Origin: Flavisphingopyxis soli
GTDB lineage: Bacteria; Pseudomonadota; Alphaproteobacteria; Sphingomonadales; Sphingomonadaceae
Length of the DNA stretch: 64,000 bases
Reading direction: 5' to 3'
NCBI RefSeq assembly: GCF_007995095.1
Contig: NZ_VOPY01000002.1
Span: forward strand, 62,001-126,000
In this document: in pieces, positions 25,857 through 36,819 of the stretch
How the letters are laid out: each line of letters begins with the position of its first letter
Numbering within the stretch: position 1 is the stretch's first letter
The notes under the pieces: generated by a model
Database searches by the model: none
Told to the model about the DNA's origin: nothing
Seen by the model: the letters and a program-made list of their open reading frames with translations, nothing else
Program-made: the position numbers and the translations under genes

Positions 25857-26836
25857 GCGCGCCCGTGACCCAGTCCGACAGCGCTCCGCATGTCCCCGTC
25901 CTGCGCGACGAGGTGATTGCCGCGCTGGCACCGCAGCCGACCGAGACGCATGTCGACGGCACCTTCGGTGCGGGCGGCTATTCGCGCGCCTTGCTCGCTG
26001 CGGGCGCACGCGTCGTTGGCATCGACCGCGACCCCGATGCGGTAGCAACGGGCCGCGAGCTCGAAGCTGAAAATGCCGATTTCACGATGATCGCGGGTCT
26101 GTTCTCCGATCTCGCCAGCCAGCTCGCGGAGCGCGACATCGATCAGGTCGACGGCGTCACCTTCGACATCGGCGTGTCGTCGATGCAGTTCGACCAGGGG
26201 ACACGCGGCTTTTCGTTCCAGGCCGACGGTCCGCTCGACATGCGCATGAGCCAGGCGGGGATGACCGCCGCCGAATGGCTCAACAGCGCCGACGAGGCCG
26301 ACATCGCCGACGTTATCTATCGCTATGGCGAGGAGCGCCGTTCGCGCCGGATCGCGCATGCCATCGTCGCGGCGCGCCCGCTGACGACGACCGGCGAGCT
26401 CGCCCGCATCGTCCGCAAGGCGGTCGGCCACAAGCCGCACGACAAGAAGGACCCCGCGACGCGGGCGTTCCAGGCCATTCGGATATTCATCAATGCCGAA
26501 CTCGAGGAGCTCGAACGCGGTCTCGCCGCCGCCGAGCGGGTGCTGAGGCCAGGCGGCCGTCTTGCCGTCGTCAGCTTTCACAGCCTCGAGGATCGCATCG
26601 TCAAAAGGTTTCTCAAACGCCGGAGCGGGGCGTTGGGAGCCGGGTCGCGTCACCACCCACCCACCCACCCCGACGCGCCGGCTCCCACTTTCTCTTCGCT
26701 CGCCAAAGCGGTTCGCGCATCGGACGCGGAAATAGCCCGCAATCCGCGCGCGCGATCAGCGACGTTGCGCGCCGGGATCCGCAGCGCCGCGCCGGCCTGG
26801 GATGAAACATTTGATCGGGAGTCCGCGGCATGTTGA
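25853..26836 (+). CDS. rsmH: 16S rRNA m4C1402 N4-methyltransferase RsmH (MraW)
   Basis: A 327-residue SAM-dependent methyltransferase. The SAM motif is [15 protein letters not shown], with the acidic IDRDPDA following. Family signatures are [19 protein letters not shown] and [19 protein letters not shown]. It methylates N4 of C1402 in the ribosomal P site. GTG 25853 gives a 4-bp overlap with mraZ; GTG 25865 is an alternative. The 3' end overlaps ftsL by 7 bp. Confidence 0.96.
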   Translation: MSAPVTQSDSAPHVPVLRDEVIAALAPQPTETHVDGTFGAGGYSRALLAAGARVVGIDRDPDAVATGRELEAENADFTMIAGLFSDLASQLAERDIDQVDGVTFDIGVSSMQFDQGTRGFSFQADGPLDMRMSQAGMTAAEWLNSADEADIADVIYRYGEERRSRRIAHAIVAARPLTTTGELARIVRKAVGHKPHDKKDPATRAFQAIRIFINAELEELERGLAAAERVLRPGGRLAVVSFHSLEDRIVKRFLKRRSGALGAGSRHHPPTHPDAPAPTFSSLAKAVRASDAEIARNPRARSATLRAGIRSAAPAWDETFDRESAAC

Positions 26837-27504
26837 TGGCAGCGCGCAAATTGCAGGGTATCGGTCTTGTCCTGTTCGTCCTGATGTTCGCGATGACGCT
26901 CTATCCGGTGTCGCTGCGCGTCGCGGCAACGCGCAGCGAGCTGGCCCAGGTCGAATATGACGTGCTGCAGACGCGGCTCAACATCCGCTATCTCGAAACC
27001 GAATTCAGCGCGCGTTCGAGCCTGCGCCAGCTCGAGCGCTGGAACGCCGAGTCGCTCGGCTATGCCGCCCCCGAGGCGGCGCAGTTCCTGTCGGGCGAAC
27101 GTGCGCTGGCCCAGCTCGACAGCCTGCAGCCCGTCGCCGGACCACGCGCCGACCGCGCCTTGCTGGCGGTGGCCGAAGTGCCGCCGGTAGCGCCGCGATC
27201 GGCAACGCAGATGATCATCGACGCGTCGATCCCGTCGGCCCAGGCACGCGAGCCGGTTCGTCCGCAGGTCGCCGACAAGCCCGCCAGACCGGTCGGCGCA
27301 AAGGCACCAGCGGCGGTGGCGGCCAAGACGCCGACCGCCACGACCAAACCCGCCACCGCTAAGGTTGCGCCCGCGGCGTCTGGCCAGGCCGCCAAGCAGG
27401 ATCGCCGCCTCGCGATGCTCGATCAGCAGTTGCTGACGCCCGCCGCGCTCAACGCGATCGACAGCGCCGCGCGTGCGGAGGCGGGTGCGGGCCGCGCCCA
27501 ATGA
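26830..27504 (+). CDS. ftsL: Cell division protein FtsL with long Ala/Pro-rich extension
   Basis: 224 residues. The first about 90 show the FtsL plan: a short cytosolic end, one membrane helix ([20 protein letters not shown]) and a coiled-coil-like heptad stretch ([20 protein letters not shown]). From about residue 95 on it is low-complexity and rich in Ala, Pro, Lys and Thr, which more than doubles the usual 90-120 residue length. Identity rests mainly on position between rsmH and ftsI. FtsL bridges FtsQ/FtsB to FtsW-FtsI activation at the septum. The start may instead be the ATG at 26836. Confidence 0.75.
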   Translation: MLMAARKLQGIGLVLFVLMFAMTLYPVSLRVAATRSELAQVEYDVLQTRLNIRYLETEFSARSSLRQLERWNAESLGYAAPEAAQFLSGERALAQLDSLQPVAGPRADRALLAVAEVPPVAPRSATQMIIDASIPSAQAREPVRPQVADKPARPVGAKAPAAVAAKTPTATTKPATAKVAPAASGQAAKQDRRLAMLDQQLLTPAALNAIDSAARAEAGAGRAQ

Positions 27505-29195
27505 CGACCCTGGTCGCGCGTCCGGACCGGGTCCGGCTGGCCGGTCAACGGCAGCGCGCGATGATGACCGCGCACCAGCGTCTGATGATCCTGATGCTGC
27601 TGTTCATCGTCGCGATCATCGTCATCGGTGGCCGGACGCTGGCATTCGCCTTTATCGACGACGCGCATGGCAGCGGGCGCGGCGGTTCGGCGATGATCCC
27701 GGCGCGCGCCGACATCGTCGATCGCAACGGCGTACCGCTCGCGCGGACGATCGACGCCTATTCGCTTCGCGTCGTGCCCTCGCGCCTGATGAACGATCCG
27801 CGTCGCCTCGCCGCCGACCTCGCCGCGATATTCCCTGACACCAGCGCCGATACCTTTTACGCCAAGATTACCGGCAAGAACCCGACGCTGCTGCGCCGCC
27901 GGGCGCTCCCCGAAGAGGTCGCAGCGGTCAACGCACTGGGCGAGGTCGGTTTCGAATATCCGCGAGTCAAGGAACGCCTCTATCCGCAGCACACCCTCGC
28001 TGCGCACGTTCTCGGCTTTACCGGGGCCGATCATCGCGGTGTGATCGGCGTCGAAAAGGCCTTTGACGAGCGATTGTCCGATCCCGCATTACGCGGCGAG
28101 CCGCTGGTGCTGTCGATCGACAGCAGGGTGCAGGCGACGCTCGAAAGCGAACTCTATACCGCGATGGTCAATCTCGAGGCGCAGGGCGCGGCGGGCATCG
28201 TCCTCGACGTATCGAGCGGCGAAGTGCTCGGCATGGCATCGTTGCCGGTGTTTAACCCCAACAAGATCGTCAGCGGGTCGAACGCGGCGCGCAAGAACGC
28301 GGTCACCTACAATCTCTATGAGCTTGGCTCGACCTTCAAGCCGCTGACCATCGGCAAAGCGATGGACATCGGCGTCGTGACCAGCATGTCGCGGCGCTAC
28401 GATGCGACCAAGCCGCTCAAGGTCGGGCGGTTCGCCATCCATGACAGCCATAATATGGGCCGCTGGCTCAACGTCCCCGAAACATTGATCCATTCGTCGA
28501 ACGTCGTGACCGCGCAGATCGCCGACGAGATGGGCCAGGCGCCGCTTGAACAACTGTTCCGCAGTCTCGGTTTCGACAACCGGCCGCAGATCGAGCTCAA
28601 GGAGCGGGCCTTTCCGCTGTGGCCGCGCAGCTGGGGCCGACTGACGACGATGACGACGAGCTATGGCCATGGCATCGCGGTGACGCCGCTCCACCTTGCC
28701 AGCGCCTATGGCGCGCTGGTCAACGGCGGCACATTCTATCCCGCGACCTTGCTCAAGACCGAGCGTGGACGCCAACCGGCGGGCAAGCGTGTTTTTTCCG
28801 AAGCGACCAGCGCGCGGATGCGCCAGTTGCTGCGCATGATCGTCGTCGATGGCACCGGTACCAAGGCCGACGCGCCGGGCTTTCGCGTCGGTGGCAAGAC
28901 GGGTTCGGCAGAAAAGCCGAGCGCAGGCGGTTATGCCCACCATTCGCTCGTTTCGACCTTCGTTGCAGCGTTCCCGATGGACAATCCGCGCTATGTCGTC
29001 CTCGCGATGATCGACGAACCGAAGGGCAATGCCTATAGCTCGGGTCAGCGCACGGCGGGATGGACTGCCGCGCCGGTAGTAAGGAACGTCGTTATGCGGA
29101 TCGGCCCGATGCTCGGCATCATCCCCGACCAGAACCGCGATGTCGACTTGAGCGATCTCGAACCCCTGTTGTGGAAACCGAAAGGGGAGAATTGA
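27501..29195 (+). CDS. ftsI: Septal peptidoglycan transpeptidase FtsI (PBP3)
   Basis: A 564-residue class B penicillin-binding protein. N-terminal membrane anchor RLMILMLLFIVAIIVIGG, pedestal domain, then the transpeptidase domain with the three active-site motifs: S277-TFK280 (GSTFKPL), SSN (332-334) and KTG starting at K466 (GGKTGSAEK). It cross-links septal peptidoglycan as partner of FtsW. It overlaps ftsL by 4 bp, and its stop shares a base with the murE ATG. Confidence 0.96.
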   Translation: MTTLVARPDRVRLAGQRQRAMMTAHQRLMILMLLFIVAIIVIGGRTLAFAFIDDAHGSGRGGSAMIPARADIVDRNGVPLARTIDAYSLRVVPSRLMNDPRRLAADLAAIFPDTSADTFYAKITGKNPTLLRRRALPEEVAAVNALGEVGFEYPRVKERLYPQHTLAAHVLGFTGADHRGVIGVEKAFDERLSDPALRGEPLVLSIDSRVQATLESELYTAMVNLEAQGAAGIVLDVSSGEVLGMASLPVFNPNKIVSGSNAARKNAVTYNLYELGSTFKPLTIGKAMDIGVVTSMSRRYDATKPLKVGRFAIHDSHNMGRWLNVPETLIHSSNVVTAQIADEMGQAPLEQLFRSLGFDNRPQIELKERAFPLWPRSWGRLTTMTTSYGHGIAVTPLHLASAYGALVNGGTFYPATLLKTERGRQPAGKRVFSEATSARMRQLLRMIVVDGTGTKADAPGFRVGGKTGSAEKPSAGGYAHHSLVSTFVAAFPMDNPRYVVLAMIDEPKGNAYSSGQRTAGWTAAPVVRNVVMRIGPMLGIIPDQNRDVDLSDLEPLLWKPKGEN

Positions 29196-30634
29196 TGCGG
29201 CTCGACGCGCTGGTCGGAGCCACTTCTGCCGGTCTCGGCGACTGCACGGTCACCGGTTTTGCCATCGATCACCGCAAAGTCGCGCCGGGCAATGTGTTCG
29301 GCGCCTTTCCCGGTTCGACCGTAAACGGCGAAGACTATATCGCCGAGGCGATCAGGCTTGGTGCGATCGCTGTCGTCGCGCGGCCCGAGGCCACCGTCGC
29401 GGGCGCGCTTCACATCGCCGATGCCAATCCGCGTCGCCGCTTTGCCGAGATCGCGGCGCGGTATTATCACCGGTTTCCCGCCACCGTCGTCGCGGTCACC
29501 GGGACCAACGGCAAGACTTCGACCGTCGAGATGACGCGCCAGCTGTGGATGATGGCGGGCCACCAGGCGGCCTCGATCGGTACGCTTGGCATCACCACCG
29601 CCGACGAACAGGTCAAGACCGGCCTGACGACACCCGATGTCGCGACATTCCTCGCCAACATGGCTGGGCTGGCGCAGGAAGGCGTCGGGCATGTCGCCTA
29701 TGAGGCATCGAGCCACGGTCTCGACCAGCATCGCTGCGAGGGGCTCGACGTCGTCGCTGGAGCGTTCACCAACTTTACCCGCGACCATCTCGATTATCAT
29801 GGCGACATGGCGAGCTATTTCGCCGCCAAGATGCGCCTGTTCGACGATGTCGTCGCGCCGGGCGGGAGCGCGGTGATCTGGGCCGACGACCCGAAATCAG
29901 CCGAGGTTGCCAAATGTGCTGCCGAGCGTGGCCTGACGGTCCTGACGGTGGGCCGCGACGGCGAAGCGCTGCGCCTGGCGGCGCGCGAACCCACCCCGCT
30001 CGGCCAACGCCTGACGATCGACGGCGGCTATGGGACGCACATCGTCATGCTGTCGCTGATCGGTGCCTATCAGGCAGCCAACGCGTTGGTTGCGGCAGGT
30101 CTGGTCATCGCGACCGGCGGCGATCCGGCGACGACGCTCGCCAACCTCGCGCGGTTGCAGCCGGTGCGCGGACGGCTCGAACGCGCGACGATCACCCGCG
30201 AAGGCGCGCCGGTCTATGTCGATTACGCGCACACCCCCGATGCACTCGAGGCGGCGCTTGCTGCGCTGCGTCCGCATGCGACGGGCAAGCTCATCCTCGT
30301 CTTTGGCGCAGGCGGCGATCGTGATGTCGGCAAGCGCGCCGAAATGGGTGCTGTCGCCGCGCGGCTCGCCGATGTCGCCATCGTCACCGACGACAATCCG
30401 CGCTCCGAAGATCCCGCCGCCATCCGCGCCGAGATCCTGACCGCGCTGCCCGACGGCATAGAGATCGGCGACCGGCACGCGGCGATCGCGCACGCCATCG
30501 CCATCGCCGAGCATGACGACATCATCTGCCTAGCTGGCAAGGGGCATGAGGTCGGGCAGATCATCGGCGCGGGCGACAGCCTGCGCATCCTGCCCTTCGA
30601 CGACGTTGCGGTCGCGCGCGAGTGCGCGGCATGA
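29195..30634 (+). CDS. murE: UDP-MurNAc-tripeptide synthetase MurE (meso-diaminopimelate adding)
   Basis: A 479-residue Mur ligase. The ATP P-loop is VTGTNGKTST, followed by the YEASSHGLDQHR motif. The DDNPRSEDP motif contains the DNPR sequence linked to meso-diaminopimelate rather than lysine selection. It adds the third residue of the stem peptide in the cytosol. The ATG at 29195 overlaps the ftsI stop by one base; the frame stays open upstream only as an ftsI shadow. Confidence 0.96.
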   Translation: MRLDALVGATSAGLGDCTVTGFAIDHRKVAPGNVFGAFPGSTVNGEDYIAEAIRLGAIAVVARPEATVAGALHIADANPRRRFAEIAARYYHRFPATVVAVTGTNGKTSTVEMTRQLWMMAGHQAASIGTLGITTADEQVKTGLTTPDVATFLANMAGLAQEGVGHVAYEASSHGLDQHRCEGLDVVAGAFTNFTRDHLDYHGDMASYFAAKMRLFDDVVAPGGSAVIWADDPKSAEVAKCAAERGLTVLTVGRDGEALRLAAREPTPLGQRLTIDGGYGTHIVMLSLIGAYQAANALVAAGLVIATGGDPATTLANLARLQPVRGRLERATITREGAPVYVDYAHTPDALEAALAALRPHATGKLILVFGAGGDRDVGKRAEMGAVAARLADVAIVTDDNPRSEDPAAIRAEILTALPDGIEIGDRHAAIAHAIAIAEHDDIICLAGKGHEVGQIIGAGDSLRILPFDDVAVARECAA

Positions 30635-32037
30635 CGGGCGCGTTGTGGACCGGCAGCGAGATCGCCGCGGCGACCGGGGGGACACTGCACGGCGACGATT
30701 TCGAGGCCTTCGGCGTCGCTTTCGATTCGCGCGAGATCGAGGTGCGCGAAGCGGGCGGCGACCTGTTCATCGCGATGCGCGGCGAGGAGGCCGATGGGCA
30801 CGATTATCTCGCCAAGGCATTCGCCAACGGAGCGAGCGGGGCGGTTGTCGAGCGGACGACCGATGCGCTTGAAGGCCAATCCTATGTCATCGTCGCCGAT
30901 TCGATGGCGGCGCTCGAAGCGCTGGGTCGCGCGGCGCGGGCGCGGGCAGGCGCTGCGACGATTATCGGTGTGACCGGATCGGCGGGCAAGACGGGAACCA
31001 AGGAGGCGCTGTTTCACGCGCTCGATCGCGCGGCGCGCGGTTCGGTGCATCGGTCGGTCAAGAGTTACAACAACCATACCGGCGTGCCGCTGAGCCTTGC
31101 GCGGATGCCGCGCGACACGCGCTTTGGCATTTTCGAAATGGGGATGAACCATCCCCGCGAACTGGCCGCGCTGACGCAATTCGTGCGGCCGCATATCGCG
31201 ATCGTCACGACGGTCGCCCCGGCGCATCAGGAATTTTTCGCCAGCGTCGAGGCGATCGCCGATGCCAAGGCCGAGATCTTCGAGGGGCTCGAGGACGGTG
31301 GTGTCGCAATTGTCCCGTTCGACAATCCACACGGCGCGCGGCTCACCGCCGCGGCGGCGCATCATGCGGCGAGCGTGGTGAGCTTCGGCACGCGTGATGG
31401 CGCCGATGTCCAGGCTTGCGAATGGGTCGATGTGCCCGAGGGCGGATCGCTGATCACGGCAAAGCTGCCCGGCGGCGAGCTGTGCTTCACCATCTCGGCT
31501 CCGGGCGATCACTGGGTCGCCAACGCGATGGCGGTGCTTGCCGCGGTCGAGGCGGCGGGGGCCGATTTGGGCGCGGCGGGCCTCGCGCTTGCCGAACTGC
31601 CCGGCCTTGCCGGACGCGGCGCGCGCCATGTCGTGCCGGTTGGTGCGGGCGAGGCGCTTCTCATCGACGAAAGCTATAATGCCAACCCGGCATCGATGGC
31701 GGCGACTTTGGCCCAGCTCGGCCGCGAACCGGCGACGCGGCGGATCGCGGTGCTCGGCGCGATGAAGGAACTCGGCAGCGAAAGCGCGGCCTATCATGCC
31801 GCCATTGCCGATCCCTTGCTCGCCGCTGCGGTGGACATTGCGGTGCTTGTCGGCGACGAGATGACGCCGCTCGCCAAAAGGCTTGAGGATTCATGCGCAA
31901 TCGCGCATCTGCCCGACGGCGACGCGGCACTGGCCTGGCTGTCGGACAATCTGGCGGCGGGCGATGCCGTCCTCATCAAGGGTTCGAACGCCGTCGGTCT
32001 CGGCAAGGTCGTCGCCACATTGACGCGCGGGAGTTAG
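30631..32037 (+). CDS. murF: UDP-MurNAc-tripeptide:D-Ala-D-Ala ligase MurF
   Basis: A 468-residue Mur ligase. The P-loop is VTGSAGKTGTKEAL; NNHTGVPLSLARM and FEMGMNHPRELA are family blocks, and LIDESYNANPASMAATL is diagnostic for MurF. It attaches D-Ala-D-Ala to give the pentapeptide. The ATG at 30631 overlaps the murE stop as ATGA. mraY starts 3 bp downstream. Confidence 0.96.
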   Translation: MTGALWTGSEIAAATGGTLHGDDFEAFGVAFDSREIEVREAGGDLFIAMRGEEADGHDYLAKAFANGASGAVVERTTDALEGQSYVIVADSMAALEALGRAARARAGAATIIGVTGSAGKTGTKEALFHALDRAARGSVHRSVKSYNNHTGVPLSLARMPRDTRFGIFEMGMNHPRELAALTQFVRPHIAIVTTVAPAHQEFFASVEAIADAKAEIFEGLEDGGVAIVPFDNPHGARLTAAAAHHAASVVSFGTRDGADVQACEWVDVPEGGSLITAKLPGGELCFTISAPGDHWVANAMAVLAAVEAAGADLGAAGLALAELPGLAGRGARHVVPVGAGEALLIDESYNANPASMAATLAQLGREPATRRIAVLGAMKELGSESAAYHAAIADPLLAAAVDIAVLVGDEMTPLAKRLEDSCAIAHLPDGDAALAWLSDNLAAGDAVLIKGSNAVGLGKVVATLTRGS

Positions 32038-32040
32038 AAC

Positions 32041-33111
32041 ATGTTGTATTGGCTGGCCGAAACACTCGGCTTCCCTGGTGTTTTGAACCTCATCCGCTAC
32101 CTCACCTTTCGCTCGGGCGCGGCGGTCGCGACCGCGATGCTGATCGGCCTTTTGATCGGCCCGTGGCTGATCCGCTTGCTGCGCCGCAAGCAGGGCAGGG
32201 GACAGCCGATCCGCAGCGACGGCCCGCAGACGCACCTCGTCAAACAGGGCACGCCGACGATGGGCGGGCTGTTGATGCTGATCGCGATTGCGGTGTCGCT
32301 GCTGCTCTGGATGGATTTGAAGAGCCACCTTGTGTGGGCGACGGTGCTCGTCACCCTTGGCTTTGCCGCGATCGGTTTCATCGACGATTACGACAAGGTC
32401 GCCAAGGCGAGCCATCGCGGGATCCCTGCAAAACTGCGCCTTCTGCTTGAATTCGCGATCGCCGGCGCGGCCGCGTGGATCATCCTGCGCGACGCGCCGC
32501 ATCTGCTCTATCTGCCCTTCATCAGCAACGCCGGCATCGATCTCGGGCCGTTCTATTTCGTCTTTGCCGCTTTCACGATCGTCGCCTTCGGCAATGCGGT
32601 CAATCTGACCGACGGGCTCGACGGCCTCGCGACGATGCCGGTGGTGATCGCCAGCGTGACCTTCATGGTCATCGTCTATCTCGTCGGCAGCAGCAAATTC
32701 GCGACCTATCTCGGTATTCCGCATGTCCCCGGCGCGGGCGAACTGGCGATCGTGTGCGGCGCGATCATCGGTGCGGGGCTCGCTTTTCTCTGGTTCAATT
32801 CGCCACCCGCCTCGGTCTTCATGGGCGATACCGGCAGCCTCGCCTTGGGCGGCGCACTCGGGACGATCGCGGTCGCATCGCGTCATGAAATCGTCCTCGG
32901 TATCGTCGGCGGGTTGTTCGTCATCGAGGCGCTGTCGGTGATCATCCAGGTGCTCGTCTACAAACGCACCGGGCGACGTGTCTTTCGCATGGCGCCGATC
33001 CACCACCATTTCGAGCAGCTTGGCTGGCCCGAATCGAAGGTCGTCATCCGCTTCTGGATCTTCAGCATCGTGCTGGCGCTGGCGGGTCTCGCCACGCTGA
33101 AGCTGCGGTGA
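32041..33111 (+). CDS. mraY: Phospho-MurNAc-pentapeptide translocase MraY
   Basis: A 356-residue integral membrane enzyme with about ten helices that transfers phospho-MurNAc-pentapeptide to undecaprenyl phosphate, forming lipid I. Conserved loops are [21 protein letters not shown] (catalytic aspartates), [13 protein letters not shown], and the C-terminal [20 protein letters not shown]. The stop overlaps the murD GTG start by 4 bp. Confidence 0.97.
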   Translation: MLYWLAETLGFPGVLNLIRYLTFRSGAAVATAMLIGLLIGPWLIRLLRRKQGRGQPIRSDGPQTHLVKQGTPTMGGLLMLIAIAVSLLLWMDLKSHLVWATVLVTLGFAAIGFIDDYDKVAKASHRGIPAKLRLLLEFAIAGAAAWIILRDAPHLLYLPFISNAGIDLGPFYFVFAAFTIVAFGNAVNLTDGLDGLATMPVVIASVTFMVIVYLVGSSKFATYLGIPHVPGAGELAIVCGAIIGAGLAFLWFNSPPASVFMGDTGSLALGGALGTIAVASRHEIVLGIVGGLFVIEALSVIIQVLVYKRTGRRVFRMAPIHHHFEQLGWPESKVVIRFWIFSIVLALAGLATLKLR

Positions 33112-34424
33112 TCGTCAGCCCGGCCTTTGCCGGTAAGCATTATGCCGTGCTCGGCCTCGCGCGCTCGGGCCTCGCCACGGTCGAGGCGCTGAGCGCGAGC
33201 GGCGCAAAGATTACCGCATGGGACACGCGCGAGGATGCGCGCGCCGCGGTGCGTCATCTCGCCACGATCGCCGATCCGACCGAGATCAACCTCGCCGGTT
33301 TCGACGGCATCGTCGTCTCGCCCGGCGTGCCGCTCAACCGCCATCCGATCACCGGGCGCGCCGCAGCCGCGGGTGTTCCCATCATCGGCGACATCGAACT
33401 GTTCGCGCTCGCCCGGCCGGACCTTCCCGTCCACAAGGTCGTCGGCATTACCGGCACCAACGGCAAATCGACAACCACCGCGCTGGTCGCGCACATCGTC
33501 CGCAATGCCGGTCGCCCGGTGCGCATGGCGGGCAATATCGGCCTGCCGATCATGGGGCAGAATCCGCTTGGCCCCGGCGGCGTTTATGTCCTCGAGTTGT
33601 CGAGCTACCAGATCGACCTGACGCGCAGCCTCGATTGCGATATCGCCGCCCTGCTCAACCTGTCGCCCGACCATCTCGACCGCTATTCGGGCTTTGCCGC
33701 CTATATCGCGTCGAAGGCGCGATTGTTCGCGATGCAGTCGAGCGGCCATGCCAGGATCATCGCGGTCGACGGGCCCGAAACGACGCGGCTTGCCGACACG
33801 ATCGACGGCGTCCGCCGCGTCCGCGCTGCCGAGACCGGCGACCAGTCGCACTGGCCCGCGCTGCAGGGCCCGCATAATGCCCAGAACATCGCGGTCGCGC
33901 TGGCGATCGCCGACGCGCTCGGCATCCGGCGCAGCTCGGCCGAGGCCGCGCTCGCCAGCTTTGCCGGCCTGCCGCACCGGATGGAGCTGGTCGGCGAGGC
34001 GAGCGGCGTCCTGTTCGTCAATGACAGCAAGGCGACCAACGCCGCGAGCGCCGCACCCGCGCTCGCCGCCTGGCCGCCGATGCCCAATCCGCGCATCCAC
34101 TGGATCGTCGGCGGCATCGCCAAGGAAGACGGGCTGGGCGAGTGCGGCGACTGGATCGGCCATGTCGCGCGCGCCTATACGATCGGCGAATCGGGCGCGA
34201 TGTTCGCCGCCGCGCTCAACGGGCGCGTCGCGGTCGAGGAATGCGAAATGCTCGGCACCGCGGTCAAGCACGCGATCGATCGCGCCAGGCCCGGCGATGT
34301 CGTCCTGCTCTCGCCCGCCTGCGCATCGTTCGACCAGTTCAAGGATTACGAAGCGCGCGGCGATGCGTTTCGCGCGCTGACCGTCTCGCTTGCGCCCGGT
34401 GCGCGCCCGGTGGCGCCGCGATGA
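33108..34424 (+). CDS. murD: UDP-MurNAc-L-alanine:D-glutamate ligase MurD
   Basis: A 438-residue Mur ligase adding D-glutamate. N-terminal Rossmann-like [21 protein letters not shown]-loop [14 protein letters not shown], then [12 protein letters not shown] and [15 protein letters not shown], all typical of MurD. It begins at GTG 33108 inside the mraY stop and overlaps ftsW by 4 bp. Length is usual for the family. Confidence 0.96.
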   Translation: MIVSPAFAGKHYAVLGLARSGLATVEALSASGAKITAWDTREDARAAVRHLATIADPTEINLAGFDGIVVSPGVPLNRHPITGRAAAAGVPIIGDIELFALARPDLPVHKVVGITGTNGKSTTTALVAHIVRNAGRPVRMAGNIGLPIMGQNPLGPGGVYVLELSSYQIDLTRSLDCDIAALLNLSPDHLDRYSGFAAYIASKARLFAMQSSGHARIIAVDGPETTRLADTIDGVRRVRAAETGDQSHWPALQGPHNAQNIAVALAIADALGIRRSSAEAALASFAGLPHRMELVGEASGVLFVNDSKATNAASAAPALAAWPPMPNPRIHWIVGGIAKEDGLGECGDWIGHVARAYTIGESGAMFAAALNGRVAVEECEMLGTAVKHAIDRARPGDVVLLSPACASFDQFKDYEARGDAFRALTVSLAPGARPVAPR

Positions 34425-35662
34425 GCGACGATCGCCCGCAACCGCGCCGCCGCGTTGCGCCTGTTGCCGCGCCTCTGTTCGGCGGGGCCAAGCCGCATAG
34501 CGGGCCGCGCCTCAGCCGCGCCGACCGCAGTGCGCTGGGCATCTGGTTCTGGGAAATCGACCGCGTCCTGCTGTTGTTGCTGACGATCCTGATCGCGATC
34601 GGCCTCGTCGCGGTAGCTGCCGCTTCGCCCGTCGCGGCGGCCAAGCAGTCGACCGCGGCGACGACGATCGCGCCGCTTTATTATCTCTATCGGCAGATAT
34701 TGTGGGTGCTCCTCGCGGTTCCGGCGATGCTGGTTGTGTCGATGCTGCCGCGCGCGCAGGCCCGCCGGCTCGCCATTTATGCGACACTCGTATTCCTCGC
34801 GCTGCTGTTCCTCGTCCCGATCCTCGGGACGACGGTCAACGGTGCCGCGCGCTGGATCGGCAGCGGCGTGTTCCGCCTCCAGCCGTCCGAATTCCTCAAG
34901 CCGTTCTTTGTCGTCACGCTCGCCTGGACGCTGTCGCTCAAGGTCGAGGATGATAGCCTGCCGGTCGTGCCGCTGTCGTTCGCGCTGACCACCGTCATCG
35001 CGCTGCTGCTACTCAACCAGCCCGATCTCGGCCAGACGATCATCTTCTGTTCGAGCTGGCTGGTCCTGATGGTCGTTGCCGGCATGTCGTTCCGGATCGT
35101 CGGCGGATTGATCGGCGCCGGGCTCGCCGGGCTCGTTTCGGCCTATTTCTTCTATCCCGTCGCGACGACGCGGATCGACATCTGGCTGTTCGGCGAGGGC
35201 GACAGCTTCCAGGTCGAAAAGGCGCATGCGGCGCTGACCGGCGGCGGGTTGATCGGTACCGGGCCGGGCGCGGGAATTGCCAAGTTTGCGCTGCCCGAGG
35301 CGCATACCGACTATATCTTTTCGGTAATCGGCGAGGAATTCGGCCTGATCGCCTGCGTCGCGATCGCCTGCCTCTATCTTGCGATCATCATCCGCGTTTT
35401 GCTGCGCCTGCTCGACGAGGAAGACCAGTTCACGATCCTCGCGGTCGCGGGCCTCGTGACGCAATTCGGCGGGCAGGCGATCATCAACATGGCGGTCAAT
35501 ACGCAGCTGTTTCCGTCGAAGGGGATGACCTTGCCGTTTATCAGCTATGGCGGTTCGTCATTGATCGCGCTCGGGCTCGGCATGGGTTTGCTGTTGTCAC
35601 TGACCCGCCGCAATCCCTATCTGTCGCGTTCCACCCTCGACAACGACTGGAATCCGCAATGA
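34421..35662 (+). CDS. ftsW: Septal peptidoglycan glycosyltransferase FtsW (SEDS)
   Basis: A 413-residue protein with about ten membrane helices and a basic, Pro-rich cytosolic N-terminus (DRPQPRRRVAPVAAP). SEDS signatures include LGTTVNGAARWIG, FRLQPSEFLKPFFV, QPDLGQTII, and the C-terminal LPFISYGGSSLIALGLGMG. FtsW polymerises lipid II at the septum with FtsI. The ATG at 34421 overlaps the murD stop; murG overlaps its own stop. Confidence 0.96.
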   Translation: MSDDRPQPRRRVAPVAAPLFGGAKPHSGPRLSRADRSALGIWFWEIDRVLLLLLTILIAIGLVAVAAASPVAAAKQSTAATTIAPLYYLYRQILWVLLAVPAMLVVSMLPRAQARRLAIYATLVFLALLFLVPILGTTVNGAARWIGSGVFRLQPSEFLKPFFVVTLAWTLSLKVEDDSLPVVPLSFALTTVIALLLLNQPDLGQTIIFCSSWLVLMVVAGMSFRIVGGLIGAGLAGLVSAYFFYPVATTRIDIWLFGEGDSFQVEKAHAALTGGGLIGTGPGAGIAKFALPEAHTDYIFSVIGEEFGLIACVAIACLYLAIIIRVLLRLLDEEDQFTILAVAGLVTQFGGQAIINMAVNTQLFPSKGMTLPFISYGGSSLIALGLGMGLLLSLTRRNPYLSRSTLDNDWNPQ

Positions 35663-36819
35663 GTGTCAGCCGCCATTATGTTCTCGCCGCGGGCGGTACC
35701 GGGGGGCACATGATCCCCGCCTACGCGCTCGGCGAAGAGCTGATCGCGCGGGGCCATCACGTCGCGCTGATCACCGACGAGCGCGGTGCGAAGATTCCCG
35801 GCGCGTTCGAAAAGGGTCAGGTCCACATGCTGCCCGCCGGACGGTTCGCGGGCGGTCCGATCGGCTGGCTCAAGGCGCTGATCGGTATCAAGCGCGGGCG
35901 CGACATGGCGCTGCGCCTTTATGACACCTTTCAGCCGACCGCGGTGATCGGCTTTGGCGGCTATCCTGCGCTGCCCGCGCTGCTCGCTGCGCGCAAGGCG
36001 GGGGTGGCGACGCTGGTCCACGAACAGAACGCCGTGCTGGGCCGGGTCAATCGCCTCGTCGCCAAGCAGGTCGATGCCATCGCGACCTCGTTCGAGAGCG
36101 TCGAGCGGGTCCCCGCCAAGGCGCGCAGCAAGGTCCACCTCGTCGGCAATCCGGTGCGCGAGAGCGTCGTCGCGCTGAGGGGAAAGGGATTTCCGGCCTA
36201 TGACGAACACGGCGTGCTGCGGATCCTCGTGACCGGCGGCAGCCAGGGCGCGAGCATCCTGTCCGAAGTCGTTCCCGACGGCCTGGCGCTGCTTCCCGAG
36301 GGTTTGCGCTCGCGCTTGCAGGTCACGCAGCAGTGCCGCGCCGAAGATATCGATGCGGTGCGCGAACGCTATGCTGCCTTCGGCATCGCCGCCGACCTTG
36401 CCACCTATCTCGAGGATTTGCCCGAGCGGCTAGGCTGGTCGCATCTCGTCATCGCCCGCGCTGGCGCATCGACGCTGGCCGAGCTGACCGCTGCCGGACG
36501 GCCCGCGGTGCTCGTGCCGCTGCTGGGCGCGACCGACGATCACCAGAGCGTCAACGCGCGCGAAATGGTTGCCGCTGGCGCCGCGCGGGCGATCCCGCAA
36601 CGCGCCTTTACCGCCAAGGAGCTCGCCAAGCAGGTGCAGAAACTCGCGCTGTCGCCCTCCGCGCTCGCCAACGCAGCGATGCGTTCGCTCGAATGCGGTC
36701 GCCCGAACGCTACGCGCGACCTTGCCGACCTCGTCGAAAATGCCGGAGGCGAACCGTTGATGGACGTCATCCGGATCGAGCGCGGCACGCCTTCGGCCAG
36801 CGGAGCACTTGCGACATGA
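35659..36819 (+). CDS. murG: Lipid II synthase, UDP-GlcNAc transferase MurG
   Basis: A 386-residue GT-B glycosyltransferase that adds GlcNAc to lipid I on the inner face of the membrane. The G-loops are visible: [15 protein letters not shown] near the N-terminus, [16 protein letters not shown], and [12 protein letters not shown] at the C-domain entry. [20 protein letters not shown] covers the UDP-GlcNAc site. It is tightly coupled to ftsW and murC, with 4-bp overlaps on both sides. Confidence 0.96.
   Translation: MSVSRHYVLAAGGTGGHMIPAYALGEELIARGHHVALITDERGAKIPGAFEKGQVHMLPAGRFAGGPIGWLKALIGIKRGRDMALRLYDTFQPTAVIGFGGYPALPALLAARKAGVATLVHEQNAVLGRVNRLVAKQVDAIATSFESVERVPAKARSKVHLVGNPVRESVVALRGKGFPAYDEHGVLRILVTGGSQGASILSEVVPDGLALLPEGLRSRLQVTQQCRAEDIDAVRERYAAFGIAADLATYLEDLPERLGWSHLVIARAGASTLAELTAAGRPAVLVPLLGATDDHQSVNAREMVAAGAARAIPQRAFTAKELAKQVQKLALSPSALANAAMRSLECGRPNATRDLADLVENAGGEPLMDVIRIERGTPSASGALAT

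Noticed and set aside
30223-31797. 524-codon open frame on the - strand
   Set aside because: Shadow of murE and murF, which have full Mur-ligase motifs.
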